Of a stretch of DNA of 64,000 bases, positions 1-8,846 are shown one piece after another (position 1 is the stretch's first letter; the number at the start of each line of letters is the position of its first letter). Source of the DNA: Microglena sp. YARC (Eukaryota; Chlorophyta; Chlorophyceae; Chlamydomonadales; Chlamydomonadaceae). The notes below the pieces were generated by a model. The model did not search any database and was not told the origin of the DNA. It was given only the letters and a program-made list of their open reading frames with translations. The translations under genes and the position numbers were made by a program. The stretch lies in assembly GCA_022414725.1 (NCBI GenBank), contig CM039462.1, positions 2,008,900 through 2,072,899 on the forward strand, written 5' to 3'.

Positions 1-356
1 CCTGCACCAGAGCGGTATGGCCACTTGGTTGAAGGACTTGCAGGGCAGTCTGAAGCACCGATTTCTCCGTTGAGTTGATGACCCACCTGTGTGCAATCAC
101 AATCACAAGCGTCGTGTGTTATACTAATGATGTTGTCTAGGTTGTTCAAATGGCTATAGAGACAACAAAGCAAATCATACCGGTTGTTGTTTCTCAGCAG
201 GGCTACGGCAGCTTCAACAGCCGCATGCGCCACCCGCACTGCCTCATCAGCTCGCTCAGCAGTTTGTACAAGTGCAGCCAATGCAGCATTCTTGTGTGTC
301 CCTCCGTCAGCGATGATGATGCCTAGCTGAACTGTTGATGTATTAGTGAAGTCCAT
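1..356 (-). CDS. Partial ORF of unknown function, cut by window edge
   Basis: Reading the minus strand from an ATG at 356-354 gives 118 codons with no stop up to the window edge, so the frame is open at its 3' end. The predicted N-terminus is MDFTNTSTVQLGIIIADGG, followed by an alanine-rich stretch likely to be helical (about residues 24-55) and then a cysteine cluster (CDCDC, about residues 88-92). I do not recognise the family. An open frame this long is only mildly unlikely by chance, and a splice-like CAG/GTGGGT is present near position 88, so it could also be an exon. The 5' flank (357-470) shows nothing else. Confidence 0.35.
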   Translation of the reverse strand, partial: MDFTNTSTVQLGIIIADGGTHKNAALAALVQTAERADEAVRVAHAAVEAAVALLRNNNRYDLLCCLYSHLNNLDNIISITHDACDCDCTQVGHQLNGEIGASDCPASPSTKWPYRSGA

Positions 357-545
357 GCTTATTATCTGTGTGCATGAACAAATGAAAGCATTTCTGACAA
401 ACAAGATACTGTTCCGCTGACTGTAGGCTTTAAGTAATACCGCGTGTGGCCGCACACAGAGAGTTCCGTTGAGTGTATCCACTTACTTGCACTCTGACAA
501 TACAGGTCGTTTGCTTTGTGTGTCATCTGTCAAGATGTCTACAAC

Positions 546-637
546 GAGAATCATGTCACACAAAACAACCTCTAAACATATGTCTGCATATGCAGACTCT
601 TCAAATTGCCTTTCAAATAGAGAGAATCATGTCACAC
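546..637 (+). repeat. Two copies of a 16-bp motif GAGAATCATGTCACAC
   Basis: The motif GAGAATCATGTCACAC occurs at 546-561 and 622-637, and again in reverse complement at 6134-6149. Each copy is followed by an (AC)AAACAA stretch. It lies in intergenic DNA of the 1-10 kb gene cluster, so it could be a shared regulatory element or a scrap of a dispersed repeat. The rest of 357-830 holds only a weak ORF that I do not accept as a gene. Confidence 0.4.
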
Positions 638-834
638 ACAAACAACCTCACTCCACAGGGTTCGGATGCCCCCCAAAAATAGAGTGGGAGTACACGAACG
701 AACACGAGAAGCATCATCATCGTGACACGCCTCCGCGAAAACGGCGGCGGAACCTTGTTCATTGAGCTATTTTATTTATTATAACAAGCGGCGGAGCCCC
801 TTTCCCCCCCCCCCCTCAAAAACGCAAGAGAGTG

Positions 835-854
835 TCAAGCAGAAGTCTGCTTGA
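835..854. terminator. Palindrome after serine protease gene (site 1)
   Basis: TCAAGCAGAAGTCTGCTTGA is a perfect 8-bp stem with an AAGT loop. It lies 40 bp beyond the stop codon of the minus-strand protease gene. It is the first of about eleven such palindromes in 835-9751. A transcription end or 3'-processing role is inferred only from position and repetition. Confidence 0.5.
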
Positions 855-893
855 ACGATCCCAGAGCGGGTCGCAGAGCATACCTTGCGCGAC

Positions 894-2028
894 TCAGCAT
901 CGCTTCTCCACCTGATGCAAAACGCCTTGGTCAGCCAGCTGGTCCTTGTGGGCATCCAGATACCCGTGCAAGCAGCGCATCATCTCTTTTGAGAGCAGGT
1001 CGGATGATGTGGCCAGCAGCCTAGGTAGCACCTCCCGCTCATAGGCCTTGACAAAGAGCGGGTGGTGGACGGAGTAGCCGTAGTTGTTGCGGCGGAAGTC
1101 GGTGTCGGCGCGAGTGTGCACAAACATCAGCTGCCAAGGGTTTTGCACGTCCACGCCCGGCCCGCCTGACATGCCCGGGAAGGTGCTGCAGGTGTGCTCG
1201 ATGATGCGCTGAGAGGCCCCGGCCACCAGTCCAGGCGACACGACCAAGCGCGAGGGGTAGCACACATCATCCTCCAGGTCATAGATTTTCATCCAGCCGC
1301 CAGTCTGCTGGAGCAGGCAGCTGATGGCCCAGTAGCTCGGCCTCATGAGCGGCCTGCTCATAATCCGCCTCGGTGCGCAGAAACCTTTGCGCCCATTCGG
1401 CAGTCAGGCGATGAGCAAACCCCAGCACGCACACCGCGTCCCCATCCACCAGCTTCCTTGCGCTGGGAATGAAGAGCTGCATCGGACCCCCCTCAGGTGC
1501 CTTGGTGACCATGAACCCGAAGTCTGGCAGGACCTCAGCCTCACCGATGCGCTGCGAGGGCTGCGAGGGGATGTGTTCAGCCAGCTCGCTAACGTTGTGC
1601 CCCGCTGTTAGCCAGCCCAGGTCCACAATCGCGCGGGGAACCGGCCGAGTGGACAGACTGGACGGCAGCACGTCTGTGCCGTAGCCGCACCGCCACTTCT
1701 GTTGCACGCTGGCGGGCATGAGGCAGTGCCCAGCGCTGCCCCACAACACCCCTACGCCGGCAGGTGCTGCGATTGGAAAGAAGGTGCCACTGCTGTGCCC
1801 CGTTGGCTCTTCCCACAGCCCACGCATGAGCTTTATGCCTGTGTACTTCCCGCTGCTCTGCTCAAGCAGCACCTCGTTGTCACTAGCTGCACCACGGATC
1901 AGTACCTTGCCTGTTATGTGGTCCAACGGAAAAGTGCGCTTGTAGGTTCCAGTGCCTTTGGTGACAATCGGCTTCTCAGCAGCAGCCTGCTGCAGCATGT
2001 CCCAGTTGCCCTCCATGTTGCTGCCCAT
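894..2028 (-). pseudogene. Trypsin-like serine protease, frameshifted
   Basis: Two overlapping minus-strand frames together make one chymotrypsin-fold serine protease. From the ATG at 2028, the first frame has a His box GSAGHC (H101) and an Asp box LPDFGFM (D169). The second frame, entered at about 1300-1340 by a one-base shift, has the Ser box PGMSGGPG and ends at 894. Triad order and spacing fit the trypsin-like family; the joined length would be about 375 residues. Upstream frame extends to 2193 but only from a TTG; the ATG at 2028 is preceded by GATATATC, a TATA-like run, and is preferred. No signal peptide is seen. The frameshift may be a sequencing error, because all three catalytic boxes survive. 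Palindrome site 1 follows it. Substrate and cellular site are unknown. Confidence 0.65.
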
Positions 2029-2427
2029 GTTGTTGATATATCTGTAGTGAGTGGGAACGCGGACAGGGCATACGTGTCGGGGTGGCAGCTTCACCCTGGC
2101 TGCCCAGCAGGCCCATACCAGCAATATGAGCCCATGTTGCTGCCGCTGATGCCTACAGCCAGTGCTAGATTTAGCATGTGAGCTGCTGCACAAGGCATTG
2201 GGGAGCAGAGCCCCTCCATGAAACGCTCACGCCACCCTCACGCGGCCCCTAATGCGGCCCTCCTCCCCTTTGATTCTGTGTGTGGTGTCTTGGCACCCCA
2301 TGTATCATCCGGGTCCCGCTATTCCCCTTCGATACACGAGCGCGGTTATCTAGCATGCCACGCAGACTTGGCTACACCTGGCAGACACCTGTCTGATGAG
2401 AATGATACCATGTTTATTTTTCACAAG

Positions 2428-2436
2428 TATAAAAAA
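2428..2436 (+). promoter_or_regulatory. TATA-like box upstream of the 2499 gene
   Basis: TATAAAAAA lies about 63-70 bp before the ATG at 2499 and only 9-17 bp before an earlier in-frame ATG at 2445. This spacing argues for the 2499 start, with transcription beginning near 2460. Confidence 0.35.
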
Positions 2437-2498
2437 TCAAGACTATGTCTAGTATATTGCTTTTGCGCACCCTATCTCTTCTGTGTAAAACAGAAACA

Positions 2499-2975
2499 AT
2501 GGATAACTTCAAGAAGTTGGAGACAAGCATGTATGTGTGTTTCACAGTTTCAGGCAGTACGTGGAATGACAGGAGCAACAAGTTTATTTTACATGGAACG
2601 GTGGTATTCGATAATGAGGAAGACGCCAAGAAATGTTTAGAAATACTCGACCTGTACAAAGAGACATTCTACTTCAGGCGTACATCGAACGTGATGAATA
2701 AGACTATGTTCACGTTTGACGGCACGACAATCCACCTATTATCTGGTGCCAAAATTGAGTACGACCAGAATGCTGCTCGATTGAAGAAGATTGTAGAGAT
2801 AGAAAAGACGTACACGGCAAACACGTGGGAATACATGGACGATTACGTAAGGCTATTCGGGTATCTTCCGCTCAGGAAAAGGGCATTCTGGAGCTGCTTG
2901 CTGTTATGTTTTTCGTGCAGTTGTATATTCTGTATCGATCCATGCTATTACGAAGCTAAATCTCCTCGCACGTAG
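2499..2975 (+). CDS. Unknown protein with C-terminal hydrophobic segment
   Basis: This 158-residue ORF begins MDNFKKLETSMYVCFTVSG. An in-frame ATG at 2445 would add 18 residues, but the TATA-like run at 2428 is too near to it. The body looks like a small globular alpha/beta domain. Near the C-terminus a Leu/Cys/Phe-rich stretch (FWSCLLLCFSCSCIFCI, about residues 128-144) could be a single membrane anchor or tail anchor. The TAG/TGA-free frame is preceded by AT-rich DNA and followed 35 bp later by the palindrome CAAGCATGCTTG. I do not recognise the family. Confidence 0.5.
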   Translation: MDNFKKLETSMYVCFTVSGSTWNDRSNKFILHGTVVFDNEEDAKKCLEILDLYKETFYFRRTSNVMNKTMFTFDGTTIHLLSGAKIEYDQNAARLKKIVEIEKTYTANTWEYMDDYVRLFGYLPLRKRAFWSCLLLCFSCSCIFCIDPCYYEAKSPRT

Positions 2976-3009
2976 GTGAGCTCATGCACCCCCAACGTTT
3001 TTCCATTTC

Positions 3010-3021
3010 CAAGCATGCTTG
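3010..3021. terminator. Palindrome CAAGCATGCTTG (site 2)
   Basis: A 12-bp perfect palindrome 35 bp after the stop of the 2499-2975 gene. It is a loop-less variant of the repeated CAAGC...GCTTG element and is followed by GATACACACGG, the same continuation seen after site 11 at 9751. Confidence 0.4.
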
Positions 3022-3069
3022 ATACACACGGCTTTCGTTTGAGTAAATGCGGTTGCGTAAGACCCTGCC

Positions 3070-3603
3070 TCAACAATCACCGACACATCCCTTTCGGGGA
3101 ATATCGCATCGCTTCGATATTGCGTCCCATGCTTTGGTCGCCTTGCCATATTTCACGCCTTCATTCAAGCAATGGACGGCACCGCATCGCGCGGTGCTTG
3201 CATGTTTATCGAACGAGCTCATGGCGGTTTTGGAATTATTGGTCAGCCTCGCCATGAGTTCATAACGACTATGACATTTGCTTTCGATACAAGATTTGAG
3301 GGGCTTTTCAGTTTTCTCAATGACTTCACCTGCAGCCGATAGTTTATCGTTGCATTTTGTTACTTTTCTGCACTTCGATGCTTTCATGCGGAGCGCGCCT
3401 GCCCACTATATCCATTCATCAAGCGTCCGTTCTTTTTTGTCAGAGACCAGACGGACAGCCTCAATCTTCATAAACGCGACAAACTCTTCGGCCGTGTACG
3501 AGTCGTCCTTCTTTCCGCGCTGACGGGGACCTGTGTAGCACACGACATCAGATCGACTATTCGTTTCTTTTTTCGCTTGAGGTAGTTTTGCCACTCGTGG
3601 CAT
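3070..3603 (-). CDS. Unknown Lys/Cys-rich protein with one in-frame TAG
   Basis: From the ATG at 3603 the minus-strand frame runs 65 codons to a TAG at 3408-3406, then continues open for another 111 codons to the stop at 3070. The two parts look like one protein: the first is acidic/basic helical (…ERTLDEWI), the second starts WAGALRMKASKC and is rich in lysine, serine and scattered cysteines. Without the TAG the product would be 177 residues, close to its neighbours in size. Upstream on the minus strand is a T/A-rich TTTATTTTTTTATTTAAAA run. The TAG could be a disabling mutation, read-through, or two separate small genes (second ATG at 3387). Family not recognised. Confidence 0.4.
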
Positions 3604-3713
3604 TCAATGAATGAATGAAAGTAATTTTAAATAAAAAAATAAAATTATCTAAGACTTGTTGGTTGCGGTGTAACCCGTTTTACCCTCCCCCATTCAGAAT
3701 TCCCATAGTGTTG

Positions 3714-3733
3714 TCAAGCAGAAGCCCGCTTGA
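3714..3733. terminator. Palindrome (site 3)
   Basis: TCAAGCAGAAGCCCGCTTGA has an 8-bp stem with one G:T-type mismatch and an AAGC loop. It lies between the minus-strand gene starting at 3603 and the plus-strand ORF starting at 3814, so here it does not follow a recognised gene end. Confidence 0.4.
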
Positions 3734-3813
3734 GACCATGCGGTTTCTTTGGATGATCCCCAAGGACAACGCGATAATTATTTTTTTATATTTGATCACT
3801 ACACAGAATAATC

Positions 3814-4086
3814 ATGTCTTCACAACCTTGCACCGGGCCATTAAATAACATTTACTACGTTTTTGAATGCCAAAGCACCGGGTACAGAACTCGGGACTTT
3901 TCAAAAGTCATCCTTAATGAAAAAGGCCGGGAATTGGGTGCTAGGCAAAAGATTCACATTTTTCAAGTTTCGTGTAAGTCGAAGAAAGAAGTCGATGTCT
4001 TCGTCGCAGAAGTCATTCGGGACAGAAATTCCCGCGCTTCCCCCTTAATAAAACCAAAAGGGGTGTCCAAGCAGAATCCTGCTTGA
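3814..4086 (+). CDS. Small unknown ORF ending inside a palindrome
   Basis: This 90-residue ORF starts MSSQPCTGPLNNIYYVFECQ and has a plausible mixed alpha/beta composition (…HIFQVSCKSKKEVDVFVAEVIRD). A TATA-like TTTTTTTATATTTGATC at 3780-3796 lies just upstream of the ATG. The last codons and stop fall within palindrome site 4 (4068-4085), giving a C-terminal SKQNPA that is probably incidental. An overlapping frame (3863-4048) is rejected as a shadow. Family not recognised. Confidence 0.35.
   Translation: MSSQPCTGPLNNIYYVFECQSTGYRTRDFSKVILNEKGRELGARQKIHIFQVSCKSKKEVDVFVAEVIRDRNSRASPLIKPKGVSKQNPA
4068..4085. terminator. Palindrome (site 4)
   Basis: CAAGCAGAATCCTGCTTG is a 7-bp perfect stem with an AATC loop. 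It overlaps the stop codon of the 3814-4086 ORF. Confidence 0.45.
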
Positions 4087-4257
4087 TACCAGCATCTGAA
4101 TTCCACTGCTACGCTATCCCCCCTTCATATAACCAATAGGGTAAATGTCAAACAAAAATGGTCATTGGTACTCTTCCTCATCTTGCTTGTGTGTGGCTAC
4201 GGCATGCGTGAGTGAGTGAGTGAGTGAGTGCCAACATTGAGATCTCCGACTAAAAAA

Positions 4258-4746
4258 ATGTACAGAATGTATATATACAACCAACGATCGATGAACAAGA
4301 ATAAGACGAACACGCACGTATCCGCTGTATGCAATGATGGTGTCAAACGCGTTCTATATAATGGCGATGACGGCTCAGTCTTCATTAAAAGGAAGGGTAA
4401 TGACGGTCGCATGATGTTCGTTCCGTTCACCAAACCAAAAAATGTAAAAAATCAGAATGGAGGTTGGGGTATGTGCAGAAATAGATCATGTAAGAATGCC
4501 AATGCCCCAAAAGGTCATTACACAAATGCCACATCCAATGCCAGATCCAATGCATGGATAAAGGCCGATAAAGAAATGGATGCCATATACATTGCAAATG
4601 CAAAGCTCAGTAAAGAAATTGATGATTTCGGGGCAATTGACATGAGCGACGTTGGTAGGCCACTCTACACTCCCCAGCAGAAGCAGCAGATGAAAATTAT
4701 GCTCGCCAAGGCCCACAAGATCGGCCGGGACTTAGACGATCGTTAG
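4258..4746 (+). CDS. Unknown basic protein, family copy 1
   Basis: A 162-residue protein begins MYRMYIYNQRSMNKNK at an ATG preceded by seven A residues. The first ~85 residues are nearly identical to those of the second copy at 7986-8582. They include a Gly/Asp/Lys-rich core (VLYNGDDGSVFIKRKGNDG, MMFVPFTKPKNVK) that looks like a small beta-rich, basic domain, and a Gly-rich Cys motif (GWGMCRNRSC). The C-terminal half differs: Asn/Ala-rich, then a Gln/Lys helix (PQQKQQMKIMLAKAHKIGR). Both copies share the 5' flank, including a (GTGA)n run and GAGATCTCCGAC before the ATG, so they arose by segmental duplication. Short glycine/lysine proteins of this style occur in large algal viruses, but that is only an impression. 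Function unknown. Confidence 0.6.
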   Translation: MYRMYIYNQRSMNKNKTNTHVSAVCNDGVKRVLYNGDDGSVFIKRKGNDGRMMFVPFTKPKNVKNQNGGWGMCRNRSCKNANAPKGHYTNATSNARSNAWIKADKEMDAIYIANAKLSKEIDDFGAIDMSDVGRPLYTPQQKQQMKIMLAKAHKIGRDLDDR

Positions 4747-4784
4747 TTTGGAACTTGGAGTAGAAATAACAATCAGTAAAAACA

Positions 4785-4852
4785 TTGCTGAACTGAATAC
4801 ATTCCCTGCATCACATCTGCCTCCCCGCGGTTTTGTAGGTATCTGAATGTTT
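4785..4852 (+). pseudogene. Remnant of the 3' end of an LRAT-like gene
   Basis: These 68 bp are identical to 9403-9470, the last codons, stop and first 3' bases of the intact LRAT-like gene. They lie 38 bp after the end of family copy 1, where the other duplicate has the whole LRAT gene about 260 bp downstream of copy 2. The simplest reading is that this block once carried the same gene pair and lost most of the LRAT gene in a deletion. Confidence 0.75.
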
Positions 4853-4860
4853 TTTCTATT

Positions 4861-4981
4861 TTGGCGGCACCCCACGTATTCACTGTGCGAGTCAGCAACT
4901 GAATCCCTCTGCACCGCTACACGGTGCCCGCGCTCCTCCCTTCAGAAAATCACTAGGGTTGTCAAGCAGAAGCCTGCTTGA
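4861..4981 (+). repeat. 121-bp module with two hairpins, identical to 9631-9751
   Basis: The block starts TTGGCGGCACCCCACGTATT, contains a first dyad (CACCGCTACACGGTG) and ends with palindrome site 5 (TCAAGCAGAAGCCTGCTTGA, 4962-4981). It matches 9631-9751 apart from one loop base. Diverged versions of its GAGTCAGCA...CCGCTNCNCGG...CCCTTCA core lie at about 4090-4150, 6070-6130, 6314-6410, 7366-7460 and 9517-9596. Confidence 0.75.
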
Positions 4982-5041
4982 AGACCGTCGACATTCTCTC
5001 TCCTCCACACTTCCTAAGACCTCGAGACCATCATCTATAGT

Positions 5042-5146
5042 GTTACACAAAAGCTAAAAAGTTACACCAAAAAAGGAAACCTTTCTCATTTCCTTCCCCT
5101 ATAGGACTTTTCTCTTTTTGGTGTAACTTTTGGACTTTCATGTAAC
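5042..5146. mobile_element. Short AT-rich foldback element
   Basis: Two ~38-bp arms, starting GTTACACAAAAG on the left and GTTACATGAAAG on the right (reverse complement), pair imperfectly and share AAAAGTTACACCAAAAA. The total is 105 bp, the size of a very small MITE. I see no clear flanking duplication. 4982-5041 and 5147-5200 contain nothing else recognisable. Confidence 0.45.
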
Positions 5147-5200
5147 AAGTAGAAAAGCTATAATTGGTAATTTGTAAGAACTGAAAACCAACAAGAGATG

Positions 5201-5221
5201 TCAAGCTGAATGCCTGCTTGA
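5201..5221. terminator. Imperfect palindrome (site 6)
   Basis: TCAAGCTGAATGCCTGCTTGA keeps the outer CAAGC/GCTTG arms of the element with a longer loop. It follows no convincing gene. The 5222-5600 stretch contains only a doubtful ORF. Confidence 0.35.
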
Positions 5222-5628
5222 TACCACAGGGCCTTTGTAGAAGACGGAATCATAACGAAGAAGAATGAATCGTATCCAATGCATCATCATCGAACCCTCA
5301 GGGGGGACCGTACAGAGTGCCCAGGGAGCTTTCCAAGCTTGGAAGTTGCGAGTCTAACGGTTCCCAAGAGGAGGAACTGCTCGTCTTCACAAGCTGTGGG
5401 CGGCTTCATTGACAGCACTCTCATCGATCCTATAGGTAAGCCAAACTTGAGTGTGTTATCAGACATTGGGGTTTTGGCAATCCCCATCGATGCTGTCGGG
5501 CGTAAGCCACACACTTCACTCGAGGCTCGATATGATCATGAAGATTTGTTAAGCAAATCGTATGTAAGTGGATGATTTATAATTTTGGATGTTCCCCCCT
5601 CCGTTTACACTCGTTTTTCTACAGCCGC

Positions 5629-5858
5629 CGCCGCAAGCCTCCGTGCGGTGTGTCGTGTGGAGACAGATGGGAGTCTGCGCAAGCCACCGTGTCATGTGTG
5701 TGCGGTCTGTCTGTCTGATGGACAAGGAGTCTGCGCAAGCCGCCTGTGTGGCGTGTGTGAGAATGAATGAATGGATGGGGAGGATGCGCAAGCCGCTTGG
5801 GTGGCGTGTGTGATAATGAATGAATGGACGGGGGGATGCGCAAGCCGCCGTGGCATGT
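5629..5858 (+). repeat. Minisatellite of about 50 bp, five copies
   Basis: Each unit starts GCGCAAGCCNCC and runs through a GTGTG- and ATGGA-rich stretch; starts are at about 5629, 5675, 5731, 5785 and 5838. Copies are diverged in length. ORFs on both strands here are products of the repeat. Confidence 0.6.
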
Positions 5859-5892
5859 GTGAGGATGATGGACAACACCGATGACGATACTA

Positions 5893-6030
5893 TGTGACAA
5901 TTGTGACAAATGTGACAGTTTATACACATCACTATTATCTGATGAGACCTCCTTAACAAAGTATGCCATTATGTCAATTTATAGTTTGTTACAATAACTG
6001 TCACATTTGTCACATTTGTCACATTTGTCA
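5893..6030. repeat. Foldback built from GTCACATTT repeats
   Basis: The left arm has GTGACAATTGTGACAAATG, the right arm has three tandem copies of GTCACATTT (5999-6026). The arms are reverse complements around an AT-rich middle, so this stretch can form a ~25-bp stem. A small decayed inverted-repeat element is likely. 6031-6310 holds only scraps of the dispersed module. Confidence 0.45.
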
Positions 6031-6311
6031 ATCTGCCTCTCTGTAAAATCAGACTCCCAAGACGAGCTTCCTGAGCACACGCATCTGAATCCATCTGCCC
6101 CGATCTGCGGGGCCCGCGCTCCCCCTTGTTTGTGTGTGACATGATTCTCTCGGGGTCTTCCTCATCCGGTAGGAAAGTAGGCAAAGTAGTGCCCTTTAAT
6201 TTATTTAATAGGGTACTGCTTGTTGTCAAGATGGGTATTTTTGAATTTGTATACGGAACCGCCAAGCCGCAGCTGGGTTGTTGCTTGACTGATGGTGCCA
6301 CATGGGATCAG

Positions 6312-6763
6312 ACAGTGAGTCAGCAGCTCAATTCCACTGCCCCGCTCCGCGAGACCCGCGATCCCCCCCTTCATAATTCCAAGAGGGTTGTAAAGCAGAA
6401 GCCTGCTTGAGACAATGTGGTTTCTTTTGAGAACCGGACCATAGTGAATGCGGTTGCGTAAGACGCGACACAATGCTGCTTTAATCAATCGAAGACAAGT
6501 GTTCCGAGTGCGACTCGAAAATCGAGTGTAAACAACGCAAAATCCGTACAGATTACAGCCTTCCACACTCTCTCTGTCGAACTGCGACTCATTCAATGCG
6601 CGCTAACAAACCAGAATTCGCCCCCGTACAGACAGTTTTAGGATAGATCCGAATTAGATTTGCGTTAGATGTACATCGGATTTGTGTTAGATACGCGTCG
6701 GTATCACACCGTGCGCGACACCCGATGCGGTGAGATGACATTTTAGAAATTCAGGCCAAATTT
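6312..6763 (+). repeat. 450-bp intergenic module, copy a
   Basis: The order is GAGTCAGCAGCTCAAT, a CCGCTCCGCG dyad, palindrome site 7 (6391-6410, one arm mismatch), GGTTTCTTTTGAGAACCGG, AATGCGGTTGCGTAAGAC, a long conserved block, then TCAGGCCAAATTT. An internal near-repeat (GGATTTGTGTTAGATACGCG and AATTAGATTTGCGTTAGATG) is present. It lies downstream of the minus-strand coiled-coil gene (stop at 6842). Copies b and c are at 7364-7827 and 9658-10101. The short start of the block also appears at 3014-3060. Confidence 0.7.
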
Positions 6764-6841
6764 TATGATGTCATGCACAAGCATCCAATCTCCTGTAGCC
6801 CATGTCATTTCTAAACTCCTCATCACATCGCCTGACGTAAA

Positions 6842-7279
6842 TTAGCATAGGGTTCGTTCGCCATCCTGTTCGGTTGAATCTGGGTCGGACGACTCCTGCA
6901 TGTTGGGGAAGGGGATTCCGTATTGTTTGCAAAGATCCTCATTGAGACGCCTGTCATGATCGTTCAGGGAATTCCATTGCTCGATAGTCGTGCTTGACAG
7001 CTCGTACCTCAGTTGCTTCTCAAGCGCTTCTGCGCGCTCAGTCTCAAGCTCACTCTTCATTCGAGCATTCTCAAGCTCAATCTTCAGTCGAGCATTCTCA
7101 AGCTCAATCTCCAATCTATTCACTCGAGCAGCATCTGCCTTCTGTCGAGCGCGCTCAGTCTCCAGGCTATTCACTCGAGCAGCATCTGCCTTCTTTCGAG
7201 CGCGCTCAGTCTTCAGTCGAACTATGTAAATAAGAGCGAAGGTAGCGATGCAGATAAGTAGTAGAGACTTGTCAATCAT
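6842..7279 (-). CDS. Membrane-anchored coiled-coil protein
   Basis: The 145-residue product starts MIDKSLLLICIATFALIYIV, an N-terminal hydrophobic segment (residues 5-20) that should act as a membrane anchor. It is followed by a long Glu/Arg/Ala/Leu helix (about residues 22-100) with internal repeats: TERARKKADAARVNSLE / TERARQKADAARVNRLE and IELENARLK / IELENARMK, a classic coiled-coil pattern made by small tandem duplications. The C-terminal ~45 residues are polar and acidic (SSDPDSTEQDGE). TTTATAAAC lies just before the ATG. The topology suggests a tether or oligomerising membrane protein; no enzyme domain is visible and I do not recognise the family. Confidence 0.65.
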   Translation of the reverse strand: MIDKSLLLICIATFALIYIVRLKTERARKKADAARVNSLETERARQKADAARVNRLEIELENARLKIELENARMKSELETERAEALEKQLRYELSSTTIEQWNSLNDHDRRLNEDLCKQYGIPFPNMQESSDPDSTEQDGERTLC

Positions 7280-7363
7280 TGTTTATAAATTCTGATGATT
7301 GTTTCTTAAGTAGAGTGTTTCGCAACCCATGCAGACCTAGACACCCTATGCAGATCTATTCAG

Positions 7364-7827
7364 ACAGTGAGTCAGCAGCTCGATCCCTTTGCACCGCTCC
7401 GCGGTGCCCGCCCCCCCCCCTTCAGAATTCCACAGTGCTGTCAAGCTGGGCCCTGCTTGAGACCATGCGGGTTCTTTGGATGACCGGACCACACTGAATG
7501 CGTTTGCGTAAGACACAATGCGCACAATGCGCGGCTTTAATCAATCGACGGACAAGTGTTCCGAGTGCGCTTCGAAAAACGAGTGTAAACCACGCAAAAT
7601 CCATACAGATTACAGCCATACAAACTCGAATCTCTCTCTGTCGAACTGCGACTCATTCCAAACGCGCTAACAAACCAGAATTCGCCCCCGTACAGACAGT
7701 TTTAGGATAGATCCGAATTAGATTTGTGTTAGATGTACATCGGATTTGTGTTAGATACGCGTCGGTATCACACCGTGCGCGACACCCGATGCGGTGAGAT
7801 GACACTTTAGAAATTCAGGCCAAATTT
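7364..7827 (+). repeat. 450-bp intergenic module, copy b
   Basis: This copy contains CAGTGAGTCAGCAGCTCGAT, the perfect dyad GCACCGCTCCGCGGTGC, a C10 run, palindrome site 8 (TCAAGCTGGGCCCTGCTTGA, 7441-7460) and the full conserved block to TCAGGCCAAATTT. It sits between the divergent coiled-coil gene (starts at 7279) and the plus-strand gene at 7986. Confidence 0.7.
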
Positions 7828-7985
7828 ACCCAATCAATAGAAGTCCTGAATTAAAACCCCTGTCCTCCCCCCTGGCGGTGCAATGAGAAAAAACAAATGC
7901 AGGCCAAAATTTGCTTGTGTGTGGCTGCGGCATGCGTGAGTGAGTGAGTGAGTGAGTGCCAACACTGAGATCTCCGACTAAAAAA

Positions 7986-8582
7986 ATGTTCAGAATGTAT
8001 ATATACAACCAACGATCGATGAACAAGAATAAGACGAGCACGCACGTATCCGCTGTATGCAATGATGGTGTCAAACGCGTTCTATATAATGGCGATGACG
8101 GCTCAGTCTTCATTAAAAGGAAGGGTAATGACGGTCGCATGATGTTCGTTCCGTTCACCAAACCAAAAAATGTAAAAAATCAGAATGGAGGTGGTTGGGG
8201 TATGTGCAGAAATGAATCATGTAATGTCAATGCCCCAAAAGGTCATTACACAAATGCCACATCCAATGCCAGATTCAATGCAAATGCAAAGCTCAGTAAA
8301 GAAATGGATGCCAGATACAATGCAAATGCAAAGCTTAGTAGAGAAATTGATGGATTAATGGATGATGTAGATCGGGAATTACAATTGCCCCAAATTCCTC
8401 AAAGCCAATTACGAGTGCACAGAAGAGGCCCACAAGGTGTACACAAAAAAACTGAAAAAGAACTTGCAATGTGGGAAGAAAACAGAAGAAATTACTATGG
8501 ATTACCAAAACAGAGTAAAAAAGATCTTGCAACGTGGGAAGAAAACAGAAGAAATTACTATGGATTACCAAAACAAAACTGA
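7986..8582 (+). CDS. Unknown basic protein, family copy 2
   Basis: The 198-residue product starts MFRMYIYNQRSMNKNK and shares its first ~85 residues and 5' flank with copy 1. It adds Asn/Ala repeats (NANAKLSKEMDARYNANAKL) and ends with two copies of a 21-residue repeat (ELAMWEENRRNYYGLPKQ). A third DNA copy of that 63-bp repeat follows at about 8575-8635, but one extra base puts it out of frame so the protein stops at PKQN. Copy number of the tail therefore changes by slippage. The Trp/Tyr/Arg-rich tail repeats could bind nucleic acid or protein partners; this is a guess. Function and family unknown. Confidence 0.6.
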   Translation: MFRMYIYNQRSMNKNKTSTHVSAVCNDGVKRVLYNGDDGSVFIKRKGNDGRMMFVPFTKPKNVKNQNGGGWGMCRNESCNVNAPKGHYTNATSNARFNANAKLSKEMDARYNANAKLSREIDGLMDDVDRELQLPQIPQSQLRVHRRGPQGVHKKTEKELAMWEENRRNYYGLPKQSKKDLATWEENRRNYYGLPKQN

Positions 8583-8846
8583 AAAAGAACTTGCAATGTG
8601 GGAAGAAAACAGAAGAAATTACTATGGATTATCTTCGGTTTGCAACTTGGGGTGAAAAAAACAATCACAGGACTATAAATGAACAAAAAAGATAAAAAAT
8701 TAGAAATCCTAATCGATAATCGAATATCCGACACGTGTGTTCCTCGCGCCATCGAAATACGAGTATACTCTCTTCTTCAAACACCAGTTTCAAGTTTACA
8801 AAGTTAGATTCTCAACATATATTATCTCACATAATTTCAGACAAAC

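Noticed and set aside
469..765. 98-codon plus-strand ORF
   Set aside because: Overlapping frames of similar length, odd His/Ser-rich composition and inclusion of the repeated GAGAATCATGTCACAC motif argue against a gene.
5265..5575. ORFs at 5265 (30 codons) and 5279 (98 codons)
   Set aside because: Neither has a convincing composition or motif; possibly a frameshifted scrap.
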